A stretch of DNA of 64,000 nt from Aliikangiella coralliicola (GCF_007004725.1 NZ_ML660166.1:434001-498000), one strand, 5' to 3'. Shown: positions 20,001 through 29,316, numbered from the stretch's first letter. Made by a program: numbers and translations. The notes: generated by a model from the letters alone, not told the origin.

Positions 20001-21409
20001 AGCCCATCAACGATATTAATTTCACCGGAAAGACCATTAGCCTGCGGCAAGTCGAGTAGTGATTGATAATGAAGTTTGCTAAACTGAGTGTGAAAAACAG
20101 GCTTTAACCAGTGACGGTTTTCTTTGGTGAGACGAACTCCAAGAACATCAAGGTTTAACTTAAAATCAGAACTGGAAAATGTCGACTTCGGCGCTTCTCC
20201 CAATAACAAGTCGAAATAACTATTCAAAGGCGAGACTTCAAAGTTATGAATAATGACATCCCAGCTAATGATGTTTTGTTCGCCGTTTTGATAAACCAGA
20301 TAGATATTGGGTAAACCTTCAAGCTTGTTAGTGTTATCAAGTTCGTGGTCATCCTGATTATTATCAAGTGGGACTTTCTTTTGAGTAAGGTCAATGTTAC
20401 TTAAAGAAAACAGCCCGCTATTCTCGTCGTTAAAGTTCCACGAAAATTTTGCAGTAAAGTTTTCAATATTCGCTAATGAAGTCTTAATGCCGGCGTTGTT
20501 GTCTTTGGCAAGTTGCTCATTTTCATTCCACTCCATTTGTTCTATTTGAATGTCACCAACAGCCGTTTGCCAACGATTATCCTTCCAGTCACTCCACAAA
20601 CGCCAATTCAATACACCACTGTCTGGTTTTAAGTGTTGGTGGCTTTCTGAAACAGGTAGTTTAGACAAGTCGATACCGCGACCTTCAAGGTAAAAATGAG
20701 TATAACTATCGTCAGATGAAGGATCGCCATAAATCTCTGCGGCCAGTTTTAATTTGCCACTTTTTTCATCATCAAAAAAGCCGGTTAATTGATGTATATG
20801 CTCATAGTTTTGAATGTTCAACTGTTCAATATTGTAATTGAACTGTTTTCCGGTCAGCGTTTCCAAAGTGATTTTGGAGTCGGATACGATCAAGTGTTTT
20901 TGCCCGAATAATGTCGATAAAAGCACTTTGCTGGTTGATTGAAATTCGGTGGGGAGCTGTTCGCTTTCCATTTCCTCCAGCGCGTCGAATCTCACCCCCA
21001 ATTTTCTATCAATAACAAAATTAAGGGATGCTCCCGAAATGGCGATATTTTCCGAAACAAATTGATTGGAAAGCAGAGAACCAAAACCATCAAGGTAAAT
21101 TGAAAGTGCCTCAACTGAAATCACGCTGAGTTGGCCATCACTCGACTTAAGTTGGAAGTTTTTGGCAGAAAAAACAGGCCCGGAAGCGCCCCACTCGGCA
21201 TCGATACTTTCGATATCAATTTCGACCTGAAACTCATTTTCAAGCCAGCTCTCAATGTCTTGTTTGAAATAGTTTATTTGTGGGAGAAATACTCTTAAAA
21301 GCGTGAAAATAACCGCGGTCAAAATGATCAGCGTTGCTAACAGCAGCCACATTTTATTAACCAGATAAACAAAAAATCTGGCAACCGGATTATAAGTTTG
21401 ATTATTCAC
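17087..21409 (-). CDS. yhdP: YhdP, AsmA-like inter-membrane phospholipid transporter
   Basis: 1440 aa with one N-terminal membrane span (about 18-40) and a very long periplasmic part made mostly of repeated beta strands, as in the AsmA/TamB bridge-like family. YhdP helps move phospholipid to the outer membrane together with TamB and YdbH. Family-typical segments include IDIESIDAEWGASGPVFSAKNF near the start and the C-terminal LVTPQLTSSLPVLVGWAVEPTTGLLVYLI. A Glu/Lys-rich tail (about 1390-1440) extends past that and has low complexity. It follows rng, with 17 bp between them. It is somewhat longer than E. coli YhdP (1266 aa), mainly through linkers such as the acidic stretch near 1040-1060. 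Confidence 0.93.
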   Translation of the reverse strand: MNNQTYNPVARFFVYLVNKMWLLLATLIILTAVIFTLLRVFLPQINYFKQDIESWLENEFQVEIDIESIDAEWGASGPVFSAKNFQLKSSDGQLSVISVEALSIYLDGFGSLLSNQFVSENIAISGASLNFVIDRKLGVRFDALEEMESEQLPTEFQSTSKVLLSTLFGQKHLIVSDSKITLETLTGKQFNYNIEQLNIQNYEHIHQLTGFFDDEKSGKLKLAAEIYGDPSSDDSYTHFYLEGRGIDLSKLPVSESHQHLKPDSGVLNWRLWSDWKDNRWQTAVGDIQIEQMEWNENEQLAKDNNAGIKTSLANIENFTAKFSWNFNDENSGLFSLSNIDLTQKKVPLDNNQDDHELDNTNKLEGLPNIYLVYQNGEQNIISWDVIIHNFEVSPLNSYFDLLLGEAPKSTFSSSDFKLNLDVLGVRLTKENRHWLKPVFHTQFSKLHYQSLLDLPQANGLSGEINIVDGLGRAKLAGSDIKLYFNGLFRAPLALDTLDVNLNWLIDSEDNLDLYIDSAAAKNEDLGINAKARFFFQDDKPVLSLFAELNDVNAENKSLYLPVAIMDDALVEYLDNGVKSGRLPLVKAVVHGPLDAFPFDNQEGLFSILGFLENSTFAYQPDWPQVEGLKAKLLFEGNGMDLRATAGATGKNQVNRARAVIKDYSALNTPFELYLDVASQDNAGSQFLQQTPLKELGENLEVFEITGPLRTKVDLSFGLDDSSNLTMQGQVFPDKKKTKIKVKEIKLEDVEGVVNFNHLGGTASQLKAKYHGSPIDIQIAGPDKTEKSELTVSVQGKIKSEALSDFAGKTWAQFIAGEANFSSEIKIAADDSDSDTQISFNTDLKGIEINLPDEFAKSKAQVTPLTLNINAAEISTATIQWEKFLGKWQWQEKSKNTVEQLGGIFLFNSEKTMPQTVQPEFTVDGRLARFDLKEWQPVIEKIKRDYQSLSEKEQASPEKVLSPKNNTSKQQSRIGIKLHVDEIINPAVALNNVDIAAHQSANGSWVFGVHSELGNLLLRDKGKAPWELEINDLNLHLKTEFLAEDADESEKSGEVTDGKSHSKNDSASAIESLASWHDIDIKCFNCTVVEKVLGSVDANLRVKDNKLTLAGKIIDGKRHNLSFKLHWSQTEEQLSELENELLEEAGERETKVAKNTKGESQSNKAVSQLVNHTLVEYELFSDNVGAMMKRFDYPVGVEDSSGRFIGRLWWNDLPWSIEPVEIEGDSRVELGKGYLSDISDAKARLFSLFNLQSLSRKLQLDFKDVYKKGFFYDKLYGDVSLREGVVFTDNIYVDGNAAKVDLKGSVDLNEDTIEQYALVTPQLTSSLPVLVGWAVEPTTGLLVYLINKIMEPAIEVVTQIEYRIHGPLEQIKVDEIKKQKSKVKYDVPEPEPESEPKSQLSGNEGTEKDVTSDNDLKSEVEASTEIKPEEKNEVNNDESGN

Positions 21410-21426
21410 TAAAAAACCGTCTTAAT

Positions 21427-23025
21427 CTAAAGCAGTACAACATCAAACTGCTCTTGTGTGTATAATCTCTCAGCTTGAAAGCGAATCGGCTTGCCAATAG
21501 AGGATTCTAATTCAGCCAGGTAAGAAGCTTCTTCATCCAGCATTCGGTCTACAACTTCTTGCGTCGCTAGAACCAGATATTTCTGGGCTTCATAAGCCCT
21601 TGCAGAACGGTATAATTCTCTAAAAATTTCGTAGCAAATCGTCTGAGCCGTTTTAATGCTGCCTCGGTTATCACAAGTCGGACAAGATTCACATAAAAGA
21701 TGCTCTAAACTTTCGCGGTTACGTTTTCTGGTCATTTGAACCAGCCCAAGGGATGACACTTCTGAAATATGCGTTTTCGCGTGATCTCGTTCCAACGCTC
21801 TCTCAAGCGTTCTTAAAACCTGGCGTTTGTGCTCATCTTCTTTCATATCGATGAAATCAATAATGACCATGCCACCAAGATTTCTTAATCTCAACTGTCG
21901 GGCTAGCGCCGACGACGCCTCCAGGTTGGTTTTGAAAATCGTATCTTCAAGATTGCGATAACCAACAAATGCGCCAGTATTAACGTCAATAGTCACCATG
22001 GCCTCTGTCTGCTCAATAATCAAATAACCGCCTGACTTAAGCTGAACTTTCCGGTGGAGTGCTTTTTCTATTTCATCTTCAACATTGTAAACATCAAATA
22101 ATGGCCGCTCTCCACTATAAAGATCGACACAAGACTTAAGCGCAGGCACAAAATCATCTACAAAGGATAACAATTTCGTATGAACCTCGTCTGAATCAAC
22201 CTTAATGGTTTCTACGTCTGAAGGAACCGAATCTCGGATAAGCCGTAGTGCTAAATCCAAATCATCGTACACCAGACACGGCGCTTTCGATCCTCTGATC
22301 CTTTCTTTAATCGATTGCCATAACTTTCCCAGAAAATCAGCATCTCGGTGCAACTCATCGTCGCCGGCACCTTCGGCAGCCGTTCTAACGATATAACCCG
22401 GCTGCTCATCACTGACACTATCTTTGAGCTTTTTCTTTTTACGCTTTTTAGTCTGCTTTTCTTTCGACGGACTCTCGTCTGATTCGCTTAGCTTTTCCTC
22501 AACCTCGCCCTTTTTACTCAATTCTCCCGCAGTTTGCGCTTCCTTTGAATGGCTAAGAATGTCCCTCAAACGCTGCCGCTCAACTTCATCTTCGATACGC
22601 TGCGATACGCCGATATGGGGGTTATCCGGCATCATCACCAGATAACGTGACGGAATGGTTAAATGGGTTGTCAGTCGAGCACCTTTTGTGCCGATTTCAT
22701 CTTTAATTACCTGCACGGTGATAACCTGGCCCACGTGCAACAATTCATTGATATCCGGCGTGGTGATATTATCGTTTTCGATGAGTTCGGTTTCAGAAAT
22801 TGGCAAAATTTCGGCGGCGTGTAAAAAAGCCGATCTTTCGCGACCAATATTGATGAAAGCCGCCTGCATTCCGGGCAGTACACGAATCACTTTACCACGG
22901 TAGATATTACCGACTAAACCTCGGCTCGATGTTCTTTCAACGTACATTTCCTGCAGCATACCGTTTTCGATAACGGCGGCACGACATTCCTGTGGGGTCA
23001 CATTGATGAGAATTTCTTCTTTCAT
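21427..23025 (-). CDS. rng: Ribonuclease G
   Basis: 532 aa from ATG at 23025 (KEEILINVTPQECRAAV); an upstream TTG inside maf is less likely. It has an S1-like domain (about 35-130), an RNase H-like and DNase I-like catalytic part with VTIDVNTGAFVG and VIIDFIDMKEDEHKRQV, and the CPTC zinc link near residue 450. RNase G cuts 5'-monophosphorylated AU-rich RNA and matures the 16S rRNA 5' end. Residues about 158-208 form an insertion not seen in E. coli RNase G (489 aa): acidic/Ser-rich, then a basic cluster KKRKKKKLK. It overlaps the end of maf by the RBS only; the two are translationally close. Confidence 0.96.
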   Translation of the reverse strand: MKEEILINVTPQECRAAVIENGMLQEMYVERTSSRGLVGNIYRGKVIRVLPGMQAAFINIGRERSAFLHAAEILPISETELIENDNITTPDINELLHVGQVITVQVIKDEIGTKGARLTTHLTIPSRYLVMMPDNPHIGVSQRIEDEVERQRLRDILSHSKEAQTAGELSKKGEVEEKLSESDESPSKEKQTKKRKKKKLKDSVSDEQPGYIVRTAAEGAGDDELHRDADFLGKLWQSIKERIRGSKAPCLVYDDLDLALRLIRDSVPSDVETIKVDSDEVHTKLLSFVDDFVPALKSCVDLYSGERPLFDVYNVEDEIEKALHRKVQLKSGGYLIIEQTEAMVTIDVNTGAFVGYRNLEDTIFKTNLEASSALARQLRLRNLGGMVIIDFIDMKEDEHKRQVLRTLERALERDHAKTHISEVSSLGLVQMTRKRNRESLEHLLCESCPTCDNRGSIKTAQTICYEIFRELYRSARAYEAQKYLVLATQEVVDRMLDEEASYLAELESSIGKPIRFQAERLYTQEQFDVVLL

Positions 23026-23035
23026 TATTTTGCGC

Positions 23036-23641
23036 CTACGCTCCAAAATGCAGCTTTAGTAATTCACCAGTTTCAAATAGAGGTAATCCAACAACACCGG
23101 AGTAACTCCCTTCAATCGCTTTAATATGTTGTGCAGCTATTCCCTGTATGGCATAACCGCCAGCTTTATCAGCTCCCTCACCGGATTGACAGTAGGCTAA
23201 AATCTCCTTCTCTGTCATAGCGCCAAAATGAACTTTCGTCACCGAAGCAGCCTGTTTAATCCAATCCTTGTTAATAATAGCAACGCTAGTCATCACTTGA
23301 TGGGAGTTTCCGGCTAACTGTGACAACATTTCGATAGCTTGATTCAAATTTAGTGGCTTGCCGAGAATCTTATCATTCAGCACCACGCTGGTATCTGCCG
23401 CCAACAACGCCTTATTTATGACCTTATTCGGCATTTCGGCGGTTAATTTTTGCCAGCCTTTTTGCGCCTTTTCCCATGCCATTCGGTTAACATAGTCGAT
23501 TGGCTTCTCACTTTCTCTGACCGACTCATCAATTTCAATATCAATGAGTTCATATTGAACTCCAATCTGACTCAATAATTCCCTTCTCCGCGGCGATCGA
23601 GAAGCTAAGAAAATCGACTGAGGAAATAAAGAATTTGTCAC
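23036..23641 (-). CDS. maf: Maf-like nucleoside triphosphate pyrophosphatase (YhdE type)
   Basis: 201 aa from GTG at 23641, with AGGAG 5 nt upstream. The Maf signature ASRSPRRRELLSQIG is at 13-27; AADTSVVLNDKILGKP and GGYAIQGIAAQHIKAIEGSYSG follow. These enzymes hydrolyse dTTP/UTP and modified nucleotides to monophosphates, acting in house-cleaning. The position between mreD and rng is the conserved location of yhdE in E. coli. It ends in a TAG 10 bp before the rng ATG, so coupling is likely. Confidence 0.94.
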   Translation of the reverse strand: MTNSLFPQSIFLASRSPRRRELLSQIGVQYELIDIEIDESVRESEKPIDYVNRMAWEKAQKGWQKLTAEMPNKVINKALLAADTSVVLNDKILGKPLNLNQAIEMLSQLAGNSHQVMTSVAIINKDWIKQAASVTKVHFGAMTEKEILAYCQSGEGADKAGGYAIQGIAAQHIKAIEGSYSGVVGLPLFETGELLKLHFGA

Positions 23642-23744
23642 GGTACTCCTACCTGCATTTTTATATTGAACTTTAGGGTATAACGCTTAACTTAGAACGA
23701 TATTAGCTTGAAGTAATATTAACTTATCCCGCTAACACTGTTTA

Positions 23745-23780
23745 TTCGGCTGCAATTCCAATTTCGGCTGCAATTCCAAT
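23745..23780. repeat. Perfect 18-bp tandem duplication in the mreD-maf spacer
   Basis: TTCGGCTGCAATTCCAAT occurs twice back to back (23745-23762 and 23763-23780) without a mismatch. Confidence 0.95.
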
Positions 23781-23823
23781 AACGATAAACGAAAAGTCAA
23801 CCGAACCAGATTAGCAAAATCAA

Positions 23824-24309
23824 TTAACAAAACTTACGTCTGATATCCCGCAATAAGATAAAAACCCACGGCCAAAAAATAGCGACACCAACTAAGGGCA
23901 GCCAATAGGTATAATCGGCCTTCACCGGCTCAACCAATCCAGTCAAGGTCACCACTATCAGCCGATGAATACCGACAACGACAGCCACATTTATCGCTTG
24001 TTTCCAGCGTGGGAACAAGCGTAAGCGGTGATAAATCATTTGTACAAGAAATGCGACAACCGCTAAAGATAAGGCGTGAATACCAAATAAAGTACCGTAA
24101 AGAACATCAACAAAAAGCCCCAAAATCCAGCCGCTAAAAACACCCACCCGGTTTGGCAACGCCATCACCCAGTAAATCAAAACCAGGGCAACCCAATCAG
24201 GCTTAAACATTGAAATTAAGTCAGGCAGTGGCATGACATTCATCAGCATCGCCACTAAAAGCGAGACGATGATAACCATGCCGCCCTTTGATTCAGCTTT
24301 AGCTTGCAT
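23824..24309 (-). CDS. mreD: MreD, rod shape-determining membrane protein
   Basis: 161 aa. The ATG at 24309 overlaps the mreC stop as TGATG, which fixes the start and predicts translational coupling. About five hydrophobic spans are visible (MVIIVSLLVAMLMNVMPLP at the start, then WVALVLIYWVMALP, GVFSGWILGLFVDVLYG, LSLAVVAFLVQMIYH and VAIFWPWVFILL). The motif GLFVDVLYGTLFGIHAL is diagnostic for MreD. It sits in the inner membrane with MreC and the elongasome, promoting lateral wall synthesis. Normal length. Confidence 0.95.
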   Translation of the reverse strand: MQAKAESKGGMVIIVSLLVAMLMNVMPLPDLISMFKPDWVALVLIYWVMALPNRVGVFSGWILGLFVDVLYGTLFGIHALSLAVVAFLVQMIYHRLRLFPRWKQAINVAVVVGIHRLIVVTLTGLVEPVKADYTYWLPLVGVAIFWPWVFILLRDIRRKFC

Positions 24310-25145
24310 CAATTCGACTCCACTTTCTTTTCCGGCCAAACCAGTAAAACTAAAGCATTTCGTTCCAGCCTGGCCGCAGGAGAGGCAAAAATTCTGACAT
24401 AATCTTGACCAGGATCTCGCTGCACGGAAGTCACAGTCCCAACGGGATAACCGTCTGGAAAGCGTTGGCCTAGCCCCGAACTCAATAACAGATCGCCGAC
24501 CTTGATATCGGTTGTTTCTGGTACAAATTGCAGCGCAAGCAAATTAAGCTGACCAGTTCCAACCACTGTCGACCGAACACCATTTCGGTTTACTCGAACG
24601 GGAATGGCGTGAGTGACATCCGAAATCATCAGCACTCTTGCAGTTGCGGGCGAAACTTCAACGACTTGCCCGACAATTCCTTTAGCGTCAATCACAGTCT
24701 GCCCGACAAAAATATCGTGCATGCTACCTTTATTAATCAAGAACCTGAGACTGAAAGGATCGCTGTCGATTTGAATGATCTCGGCAACGAGCCGACGTTC
24801 AATCGATTTGTTTTCATTCCCGAGTAAGTTTCTAAGCCGTGCATTCTCGGCTTGTAGTGCCACAAACTTTTGTAACTGGGCTTTGAGAATAAGGCTTTCG
24901 CTTTTTAAACGAGAGTTTTCCTGGCGTAACTGGCTTCTGGTCATCAACTTTTCGCCGCTCCAGGCGAAAAAATCACCGGGAATGTCCGCAACATAAACAA
25001 TAGGCGTAATAAACGCGCCGATTGCTTTACGTAAACCTTCCAGGTGATGCTGATGGTTATCAATAAACATCAATACGCACGACATTACCGCGGCAATAAA
25101 TAACCGAGTGGTGTGTGAAGCGCCTTGTGAAAAGAGGGTCTTAAT
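24309..25145 (-). CDS. mreC: MreC, rod shape-determining protein, apparent ATT start
   Basis: 278 aa if translation starts at ATT (25145). From there it reads IKTLFSQGASHTTRLFIAAV, which aligns with the standard MreC N-terminus (M-K-P-L/I-F-S-x-G followed by a membrane helix). AAGG lies 8 nt upstream of the ATT. No ATG, GTG or TTG exists in frame between an upstream TAG and the ATG at 25085; starting at that ATG would delete half of the membrane helix. The rest is ordinary MreC: coiled coil (about 65-100), then periplasmic beta domain with PATARVLMISDVTHAIPVRV and LLLSSGLGQRFPDGYPVG. It ends TGATG-coupled to mreD. No mreB lies upstream. Confidence 0.85.
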   Translation of the reverse strand: MKTLFSQGASHTTRLFIAAVMSCVLMFIDNHQHHLEGLRKAIGAFITPIVYVADIPGDFFAWSGEKLMTRSQLRQENSRLKSESLILKAQLQKFVALQAENARLRNLLGNENKSIERRLVAEIIQIDSDPFSLRFLINKGSMHDIFVGQTVIDAKGIVGQVVEVSPATARVLMISDVTHAIPVRVNRNGVRSTVVGTGQLNLLALQFVPETTDIKVGDLLLSSGLGQRFPDGYPVGTVTSVQRDPGQDYVRIFASPAARLERNALVLLVWPEKKVESN

Positions 25146-25448
25146 TGTTTCAACCTTATTATTTAGCTAGGTAACCAGGCCCGGTATTAACGCTGAAATT
25201 AAGCGCTTTAGTCATTAAGACACCCCAACCAGATAAAAACGACTCTGCTAAATAAAACTATACTAACAAACCACCCTGAAAATCAGGATAACTATTTATA
25301 ACTATTTGAAACTATGAAAGTTTTGCTATTCTAGCCTAGTCGCTAACCAAGATCCATCGACAACCGCTAAAAACGGGCCTCAAACCCTGATAATCTCTTG
25401 ATTTATCGAATACGACAGAAACAGACAATCAATTATGATTAATCCTCG
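25146..25448. other. Spacer between acpS and mreC (no mreB)
   Basis: 303 bp, AT-rich. It contains the mreC leader with an AAGG near 25155 and a short CCTGATTTTCAGG-type stem near 25275-25290. No coding region and no convincing promoter were found. The gene usually next to mreC, mreB, is not present. Confidence 0.6.
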
Positions 25449-25832
25449 CTAAACCAGCTCAATAATAACTTGCGCTACAGCATAACGACGTTCATCACTG
25501 ATACTCAGATGCAACCGAGCATCTCCAATTTCGGCAACCTTAGTATGGGCGATACCGTGTAATCGTAGTTCTGGCTTGCCGGATTTCTGGTTGATTACTT
25601 CAATATCAGGCAAAATCACGCCTTCAGCAATACCGGTTCCCAGAGCCTTAGCGAAAGCTTCTTTCGCTGCAAATCGTTTAGCCAGGTATTTAGCTTTAAA
25701 GCGGTGAGTATCAAAAACCAACTTCTCGTTAGGATGAAGAATTTTATTGGCAAATACATCGCCGTGTTTTTCTAACGACTTTTCTACTCTGCTGATTTCG
25801 CAGAGGTCGATACCGTTGCCCCAGATACTCAT
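25449..25832 (-). CDS. acpS: Holo-[acyl-carrier-protein] synthase
   Basis: 127 aa. It matches AcpS from end to end: GIDLCEISRVE (D9, a magnesium ligand) and FAAKEAFAKALGTGI (E58). AcpS transfers the 4'-phosphopantetheine arm from CoA to apo-ACP, activating fatty acid synthesis. The pdxJ stop lies 15 bp upstream; the recO-pdxJ-acpS order is widely conserved. Cytoplasmic, normal length. Confidence 0.97.
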   Translation of the reverse strand: MSIWGNGIDLCEISRVEKSLEKHGDVFANKILHPNEKLVFDTHRFKAKYLAKRFAAKEAFAKALGTGIAEGVILPDIEVINQKSGKPELRLHGIAHTKVAEIGDARLHLSISDERRYAVAQVIIELV

Positions 25833-25847
25833 TCAGAAAAGCCCAAC

Positions 25848-26588
25848 CTACCGTCTGGCTTCTAACATGATTTTTTTCATGTCAGCAACTGCCGTAGCCA
25901 ACCCACTAAATACCGACTGAGCGATAATAGCGTGACCGATATTCAGTTCATAAATATCAGGGATCGCCGCAATTGGCGCCACATTATGGTAATGTAATCC
26001 GTGACCGGCATTGACCATTAAACCACAATTTTTCGCGAATTTAACGCCATCACAAATTAATCGATATTGTTCTTTTCGAGTGCTTTCATTAAGCGCATCA
26101 GCATAATGCCCGGTGTGAATTTCTATAAAAGGCGCCCCAACTTTCTGTGCCGCTTCGATCTGACGCTCTTCAGCATCGATAAACAAAGAAACTTTGATTC
26201 CCTGTTCACCTAACTCTTGGCAAGCCTGTTTCACCTTTTCAAAATTTCCACAAACATCGAGACCGCCCTCTGTAGTGACTTCCTCACGTTTTTCCGGTAC
26301 CAGACAAACATATTCAGGTTGTGTTTTTTTGGCGATAGCCACCATTTCATCAGTTACCGCCATTTCCAGATTCAGGCGCGAGTTAATACACTCCCGAACC
26401 AACTCTACATCTCTATCTTGAATGTGTCTTCTATCTTCACGTAAATGAATAGTGATACCATCCGCACCGGCTTGTTCAGCCACTAACGCGGCTTGGACGA
26501 CCTGTGGGTAATTCACTCCCCGAGCCTGACGTATGGTGGCCACATGGTCAACATTAACCCCGAGCAATATGGATTGCGCTTCGTTCAT
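25848..26588 (-). CDS. pdxJ: Pyridoxine 5'-phosphate synthase
   Basis: 246 aa from the ATG at 26588, which overlaps the recO stop as TGATG; an in-frame TTG one codon upstream is less likely. N-terminal [17 protein letters not shown], the phosphate-binding C-terminal [12 protein letters not shown] and [17 protein letters not shown] are family marks. PdxJ condenses 1-deoxyxylulose-5-phosphate with 3-amino-2-oxopropyl phosphate in the last ring-forming step of DXP-dependent vitamin B6 synthesis. TIM-barrel length is normal. Confidence 0.97.
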   Translation of the reverse strand: MNEAQSILLGVNVDHVATIRQARGVNYPQVVQAALVAEQAGADGITIHLREDRRHIQDRDVELVRECINSRLNLEMAVTDEMVAIAKKTQPEYVCLVPEKREEVTTEGGLDVCGNFEKVKQACQELGEQGIKVSLFIDAEERQIEAAQKVGAPFIEIHTGHYADALNESTRKEQYRLICDGVKFAKNCGLMVNAGHGLHYHNVAPIAAIPDIYELNIGHAIIAQSVFSGLATAVADMKKIMLEARR

Positions 26589-27583
26589 CAATCAGTACCT
26601 TTATGTTTCTCTTCTGAATTCTCATCAGATTTATTGAATGTCATTTCCTCATCGCTCTTTTCATCACTTGCGATAGTCGATTTGGCCGACGTTGGTTGCC
26701 CCGAAATTTTCGTTTCATCAGAACAATTACCATCGCCTGAAACTGCAGTATTCTGAAGACCTCTATGTTGCCACAATTTTCGACTCTGTAAAGGTTTGTC
26801 ACCGATAACTTCTCGTAGCAACAAACGCGTAATTTGCTGACAAGCCTTGAGGTGAGATGAGCAATATTTGCCAGCGGCCAAAGATAAAATTGACTGTCCG
26901 CTAAATATTCCGCTAAGTCGTTTATCAAATACATCGGCGCGATTTGTCTGATAACCAGAAGTCGCGGTGGAATTAGTTTCTTCTCGTAACTCAACAGGGT
27001 AGAAACCCGACTGAGTCTGATAGGAATAATACCTATTTTTGTCGATGGGATTGTGGTTAATATCACAGGACCAATCAGGAGCGATCCCCATCACAGTCAA
27101 CAAGCCGACTTCAAAATTTCTGAGCAATGGCGCAAAGCCGGAGTCTGACGCGGCATCATAGGCCTGTGTCGTTTTTTTTAATTGATTGAGAAACGCTGCA
27201 TAGGATTGATAAAGCTCAGGAACATCCTGATCCTCCGGCAAAACGCGAATGATAAGTTCGTTGGCGTAAAAGCCACAGGCCAACTGTTGTCCTTGGAGTT
27301 GAACACCTGCAGCCCGAAAAGCATCGGGAAAACCGCCTGAAATATCATCTGCGAGTTCACAATGGGTAATCGTTTTTAGCTCGCCTTTGCCGGTCAGCTC
27401 AAGGGCTAGTTCATGAAATGGCTGGAGTAACGCTTTACGAGCTTGAGAGCGCTTGCCTTTGATCCCTTTTGCTAACGCTGAAAAACGACCGTATTGTAAA
27501 GAAAATAGCTGCAAAATAGCGCTATTTTCTTGATAGGCTCTTGAGTGCAGTACAAAGGCAGTCGCTTTTTTTTCAATGCTCAT
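26588..27583 (-). CDS. recO: DNA repair protein RecO with extended C-terminus
   Basis: 331 aa. The N-terminal OB-fold ([38 protein letters not shown]) and the helical middle with ISVLPEDQD-like sequence identify RecO, which loads RecA on SSB-coated DNA with RecR. E. coli RecO is 242 aa. The surplus is a Ser/Thr/Glu/Lys-rich, probably disordered tail from about 270 ([16 protein letters not shown] to EEKHKGTD). It is coupled to pdxJ by TGATG. The pair era-recO is a conserved arrangement. Confidence 0.92.
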   Translation of the reverse strand: MSIEKKATAFVLHSRAYQENSAILQLFSLQYGRFSALAKGIKGKRSQARKALLQPFHELALELTGKGELKTITHCELADDISGGFPDAFRAAGVQLQGQQLACGFYANELIIRVLPEDQDVPELYQSYAAFLNQLKKTTQAYDAASDSGFAPLLRNFEVGLLTVMGIAPDWSCDINHNPIDKNRYYSYQTQSGFYPVELREETNSTATSGYQTNRADVFDKRLSGIFSGQSILSLAAGKYCSSHLKACQQITRLLLREVIGDKPLQSRKLWQHRGLQNTAVSGDGNCSDETKISGQPTSAKSTIASDEKSDEEMTFNKSDENSEEKHKGTD

Positions 27584-27703
27584 TGGGCCGATTACAATCG
27601 CTTTTTATCTAACAGGTCAAGCCAATCTTATTGACTTGAAACAAGCGAACCAATCAAGTAAGTAATTCAGTTCGATATCAACATTAAACAAAATGGTTGC
27701 CAA

Positions 27704-28612
27704 TTAGTCTTTATAGTCGTCAAAGCCAAGAGAGCGTAAAGCCCGTTCATCATCGGCCCAACCATCTTTAACTTTAACCCAAAGCTCGAGAAAAACTTTC
27801 TGTCCGAATAATCGCTTAATATCTTTACGAGCGTCAGTTCCAACCTGTTTCAATCGACTGCCGCCTTTACCAATTACGATTGATTTTTGACCATTCCGCT
27901 CAACCAATATTAAACCGTTAATTCGCAACAAACCTGCTTCGTCAGTTTTAAACTGCTCAATTTCTACGGTAACAGAATAAGGCAGTTCATCGCCTAACTG
28001 GCGGATCAATTTTTCTCTAATAATTTCCGCGGCAAGAAATCTTTCGCTACGATCGGTGTAGTAGTCTTCAGGAAATATAAAGTCTCCCTCAGGCATCGCG
28101 TCTACTAGATAAGATTTTAACTCATCCACTTGTAATCCTTTTAACGCAGAGCCGGGAATGATCTGTAGAAATTCATGTTTATCCGATAGTTTCTGCAGCT
28201 GGGGCAATAAAAGTTCTTTGTCTTTTAGCTGATCGGTTTTGTTCAGGAAAAGAATCACTGGTCTCTTGCTGGCTTTCAGGTGTTCGAGAACTAATTGATC
28301 ATCTTCTGTCCAACGATCAGGCTCAACCACAAATACAACAATATCGACGTCTGATATCGAACTGGCCGCGGCACGATTCATAAATCGGTTAATCGCCCGT
28401 GCTTCTTGTTTATGTAATCCCGGGGTGTCGACATACACCAACTGGGTATTATCGAATGTATCGATTCCCATAATACGATGTCGGGTCGTTTGCGGTTTGC
28501 GTGAGGTAATACTCAGTTTTTGTCCAAGCAAACGATTAAGCAAAGTGGATTTTCCAACATTGGGCCGCCCGACAAAAGCGACAAATCCACAATGGGTTGA
28601 AGGACTAGCCAT
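27704..28612 (-). CDS. era: GTPase Era
   Basis: 302 aa. G1 is GRPNVGKS (15-22), G3 is DTPG in [12 protein letters not shown], and G4 is NKTD. The C-terminal KH domain contains [15 protein letters not shown]. Era binds the 3' end of 16S rRNA and checks 30S assembly. The start overlaps the end of rnc by 8 bp, so translation is coupled. Normal length. Confidence 0.98.
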   Translation of the reverse strand: MASPSTHCGFVAFVGRPNVGKSTLLNRLLGQKLSITSRKPQTTRHRIMGIDTFDNTQLVYVDTPGLHKQEARAINRFMNRAAASSISDVDIVVFVVEPDRWTEDDQLVLEHLKASKRPVILFLNKTDQLKDKELLLPQLQKLSDKHEFLQIIPGSALKGLQVDELKSYLVDAMPEGDFIFPEDYYTDRSERFLAAEIIREKLIRQLGDELPYSVTVEIEQFKTDEAGLLRINGLILVERNGQKSIVIGKGGSRLKQVGTDARKDIKRLFGQKVFLELWVKVKDGWADDERALRSLGFDDYKD

Positions 28613-29288
28613 TCGATATTTTCTCCAGAATTTTTTCTGCGGCGTCTTGTTCCGCTTTACGACGACTGGCCCCTTTTCCTTCAGCGATCAATTCATTGTA
28701 ATTAACTTTACAGTTCACCCAATAAGTTTTCGCGTGATCCTTGCCGACTGAACGGGTTACTTCATACTCAGGAATTTCAATATTTCTGGCCTGAAGCCAT
28801 TCCTGAAGCCTGGTTTTTGGGTCTTTTTGCGCCATATCCAAGGATAAAGCACCCAGCCGATTACGATAGAGATTCAATACGAACGTTTGAGTAGCAATAA
28901 AATCACTATCGAGATATACCGCACCAATTATCGCTTCAAATGCGTCTGATAAAATTGACGCACGCCGATATCCGCCGCTTTTTAATTCACCGCTACCCAA
29001 CCTTAAAAAGTCACCTAAATCTAACTCCTGGGCAAGTTCAAACAAAGCTTTTTCTTTAACCAGAAACGCTCGCAGACGGCTGAGTTGGCCTTCGTCAGCT
29101 TTTGGGAACTGGAGGTATAATTGGTGCGCAATAATACTGCCTAAAATCGCATCACCCAAAAATTCGAGTCTTTCGTTGTGTCGACCGGCCGCCGAACGAT
29201 GAGTCAGCGCTTTTTCTAACAACCCGATATCTTTAAATTGATAATCAAGTTTTTTTTGAAGATGCTTAAGGTTAGGGGAAGGAGTCAT
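28605..29288 (-). CDS. rnc: Ribonuclease III
   Basis: 227 aa. The RNase III signature [12 protein letters not shown] is at 39-50, and the second acidic cluster is in [16 protein letters not shown]-terminal dsRNA-binding domain (about 155-226) ends [18 protein letters not shown]. It cleaves double-stranded RNA, including the rRNA precursor stems. It sits between the DUF4845 gene and era and overlaps era by 8 bp. Confidence 0.98.
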   Translation of the reverse strand: MTPSPNLKHLQKKLDYQFKDIGLLEKALTHRSAAGRHNERLEFLGDAILGSIIAHQLYLQFPKADEGQLSRLRAFLVKEKALFELAQELDLGDFLRLGSGELKSGGYRRASILSDAFEAIIGAVYLDSDFIATQTFVLNLYRNRLGALSLDMAQKDPKTRLQEWLQARNIEIPEYEVTRSVGKDHAKTYWVNCKVNYNELIAEGKGASRRKAEQDAAEKILEKISNG

Positions 29289-29316
29289 TGAATTTTCTGT
29301 TCAGCCTGGAAACTGA

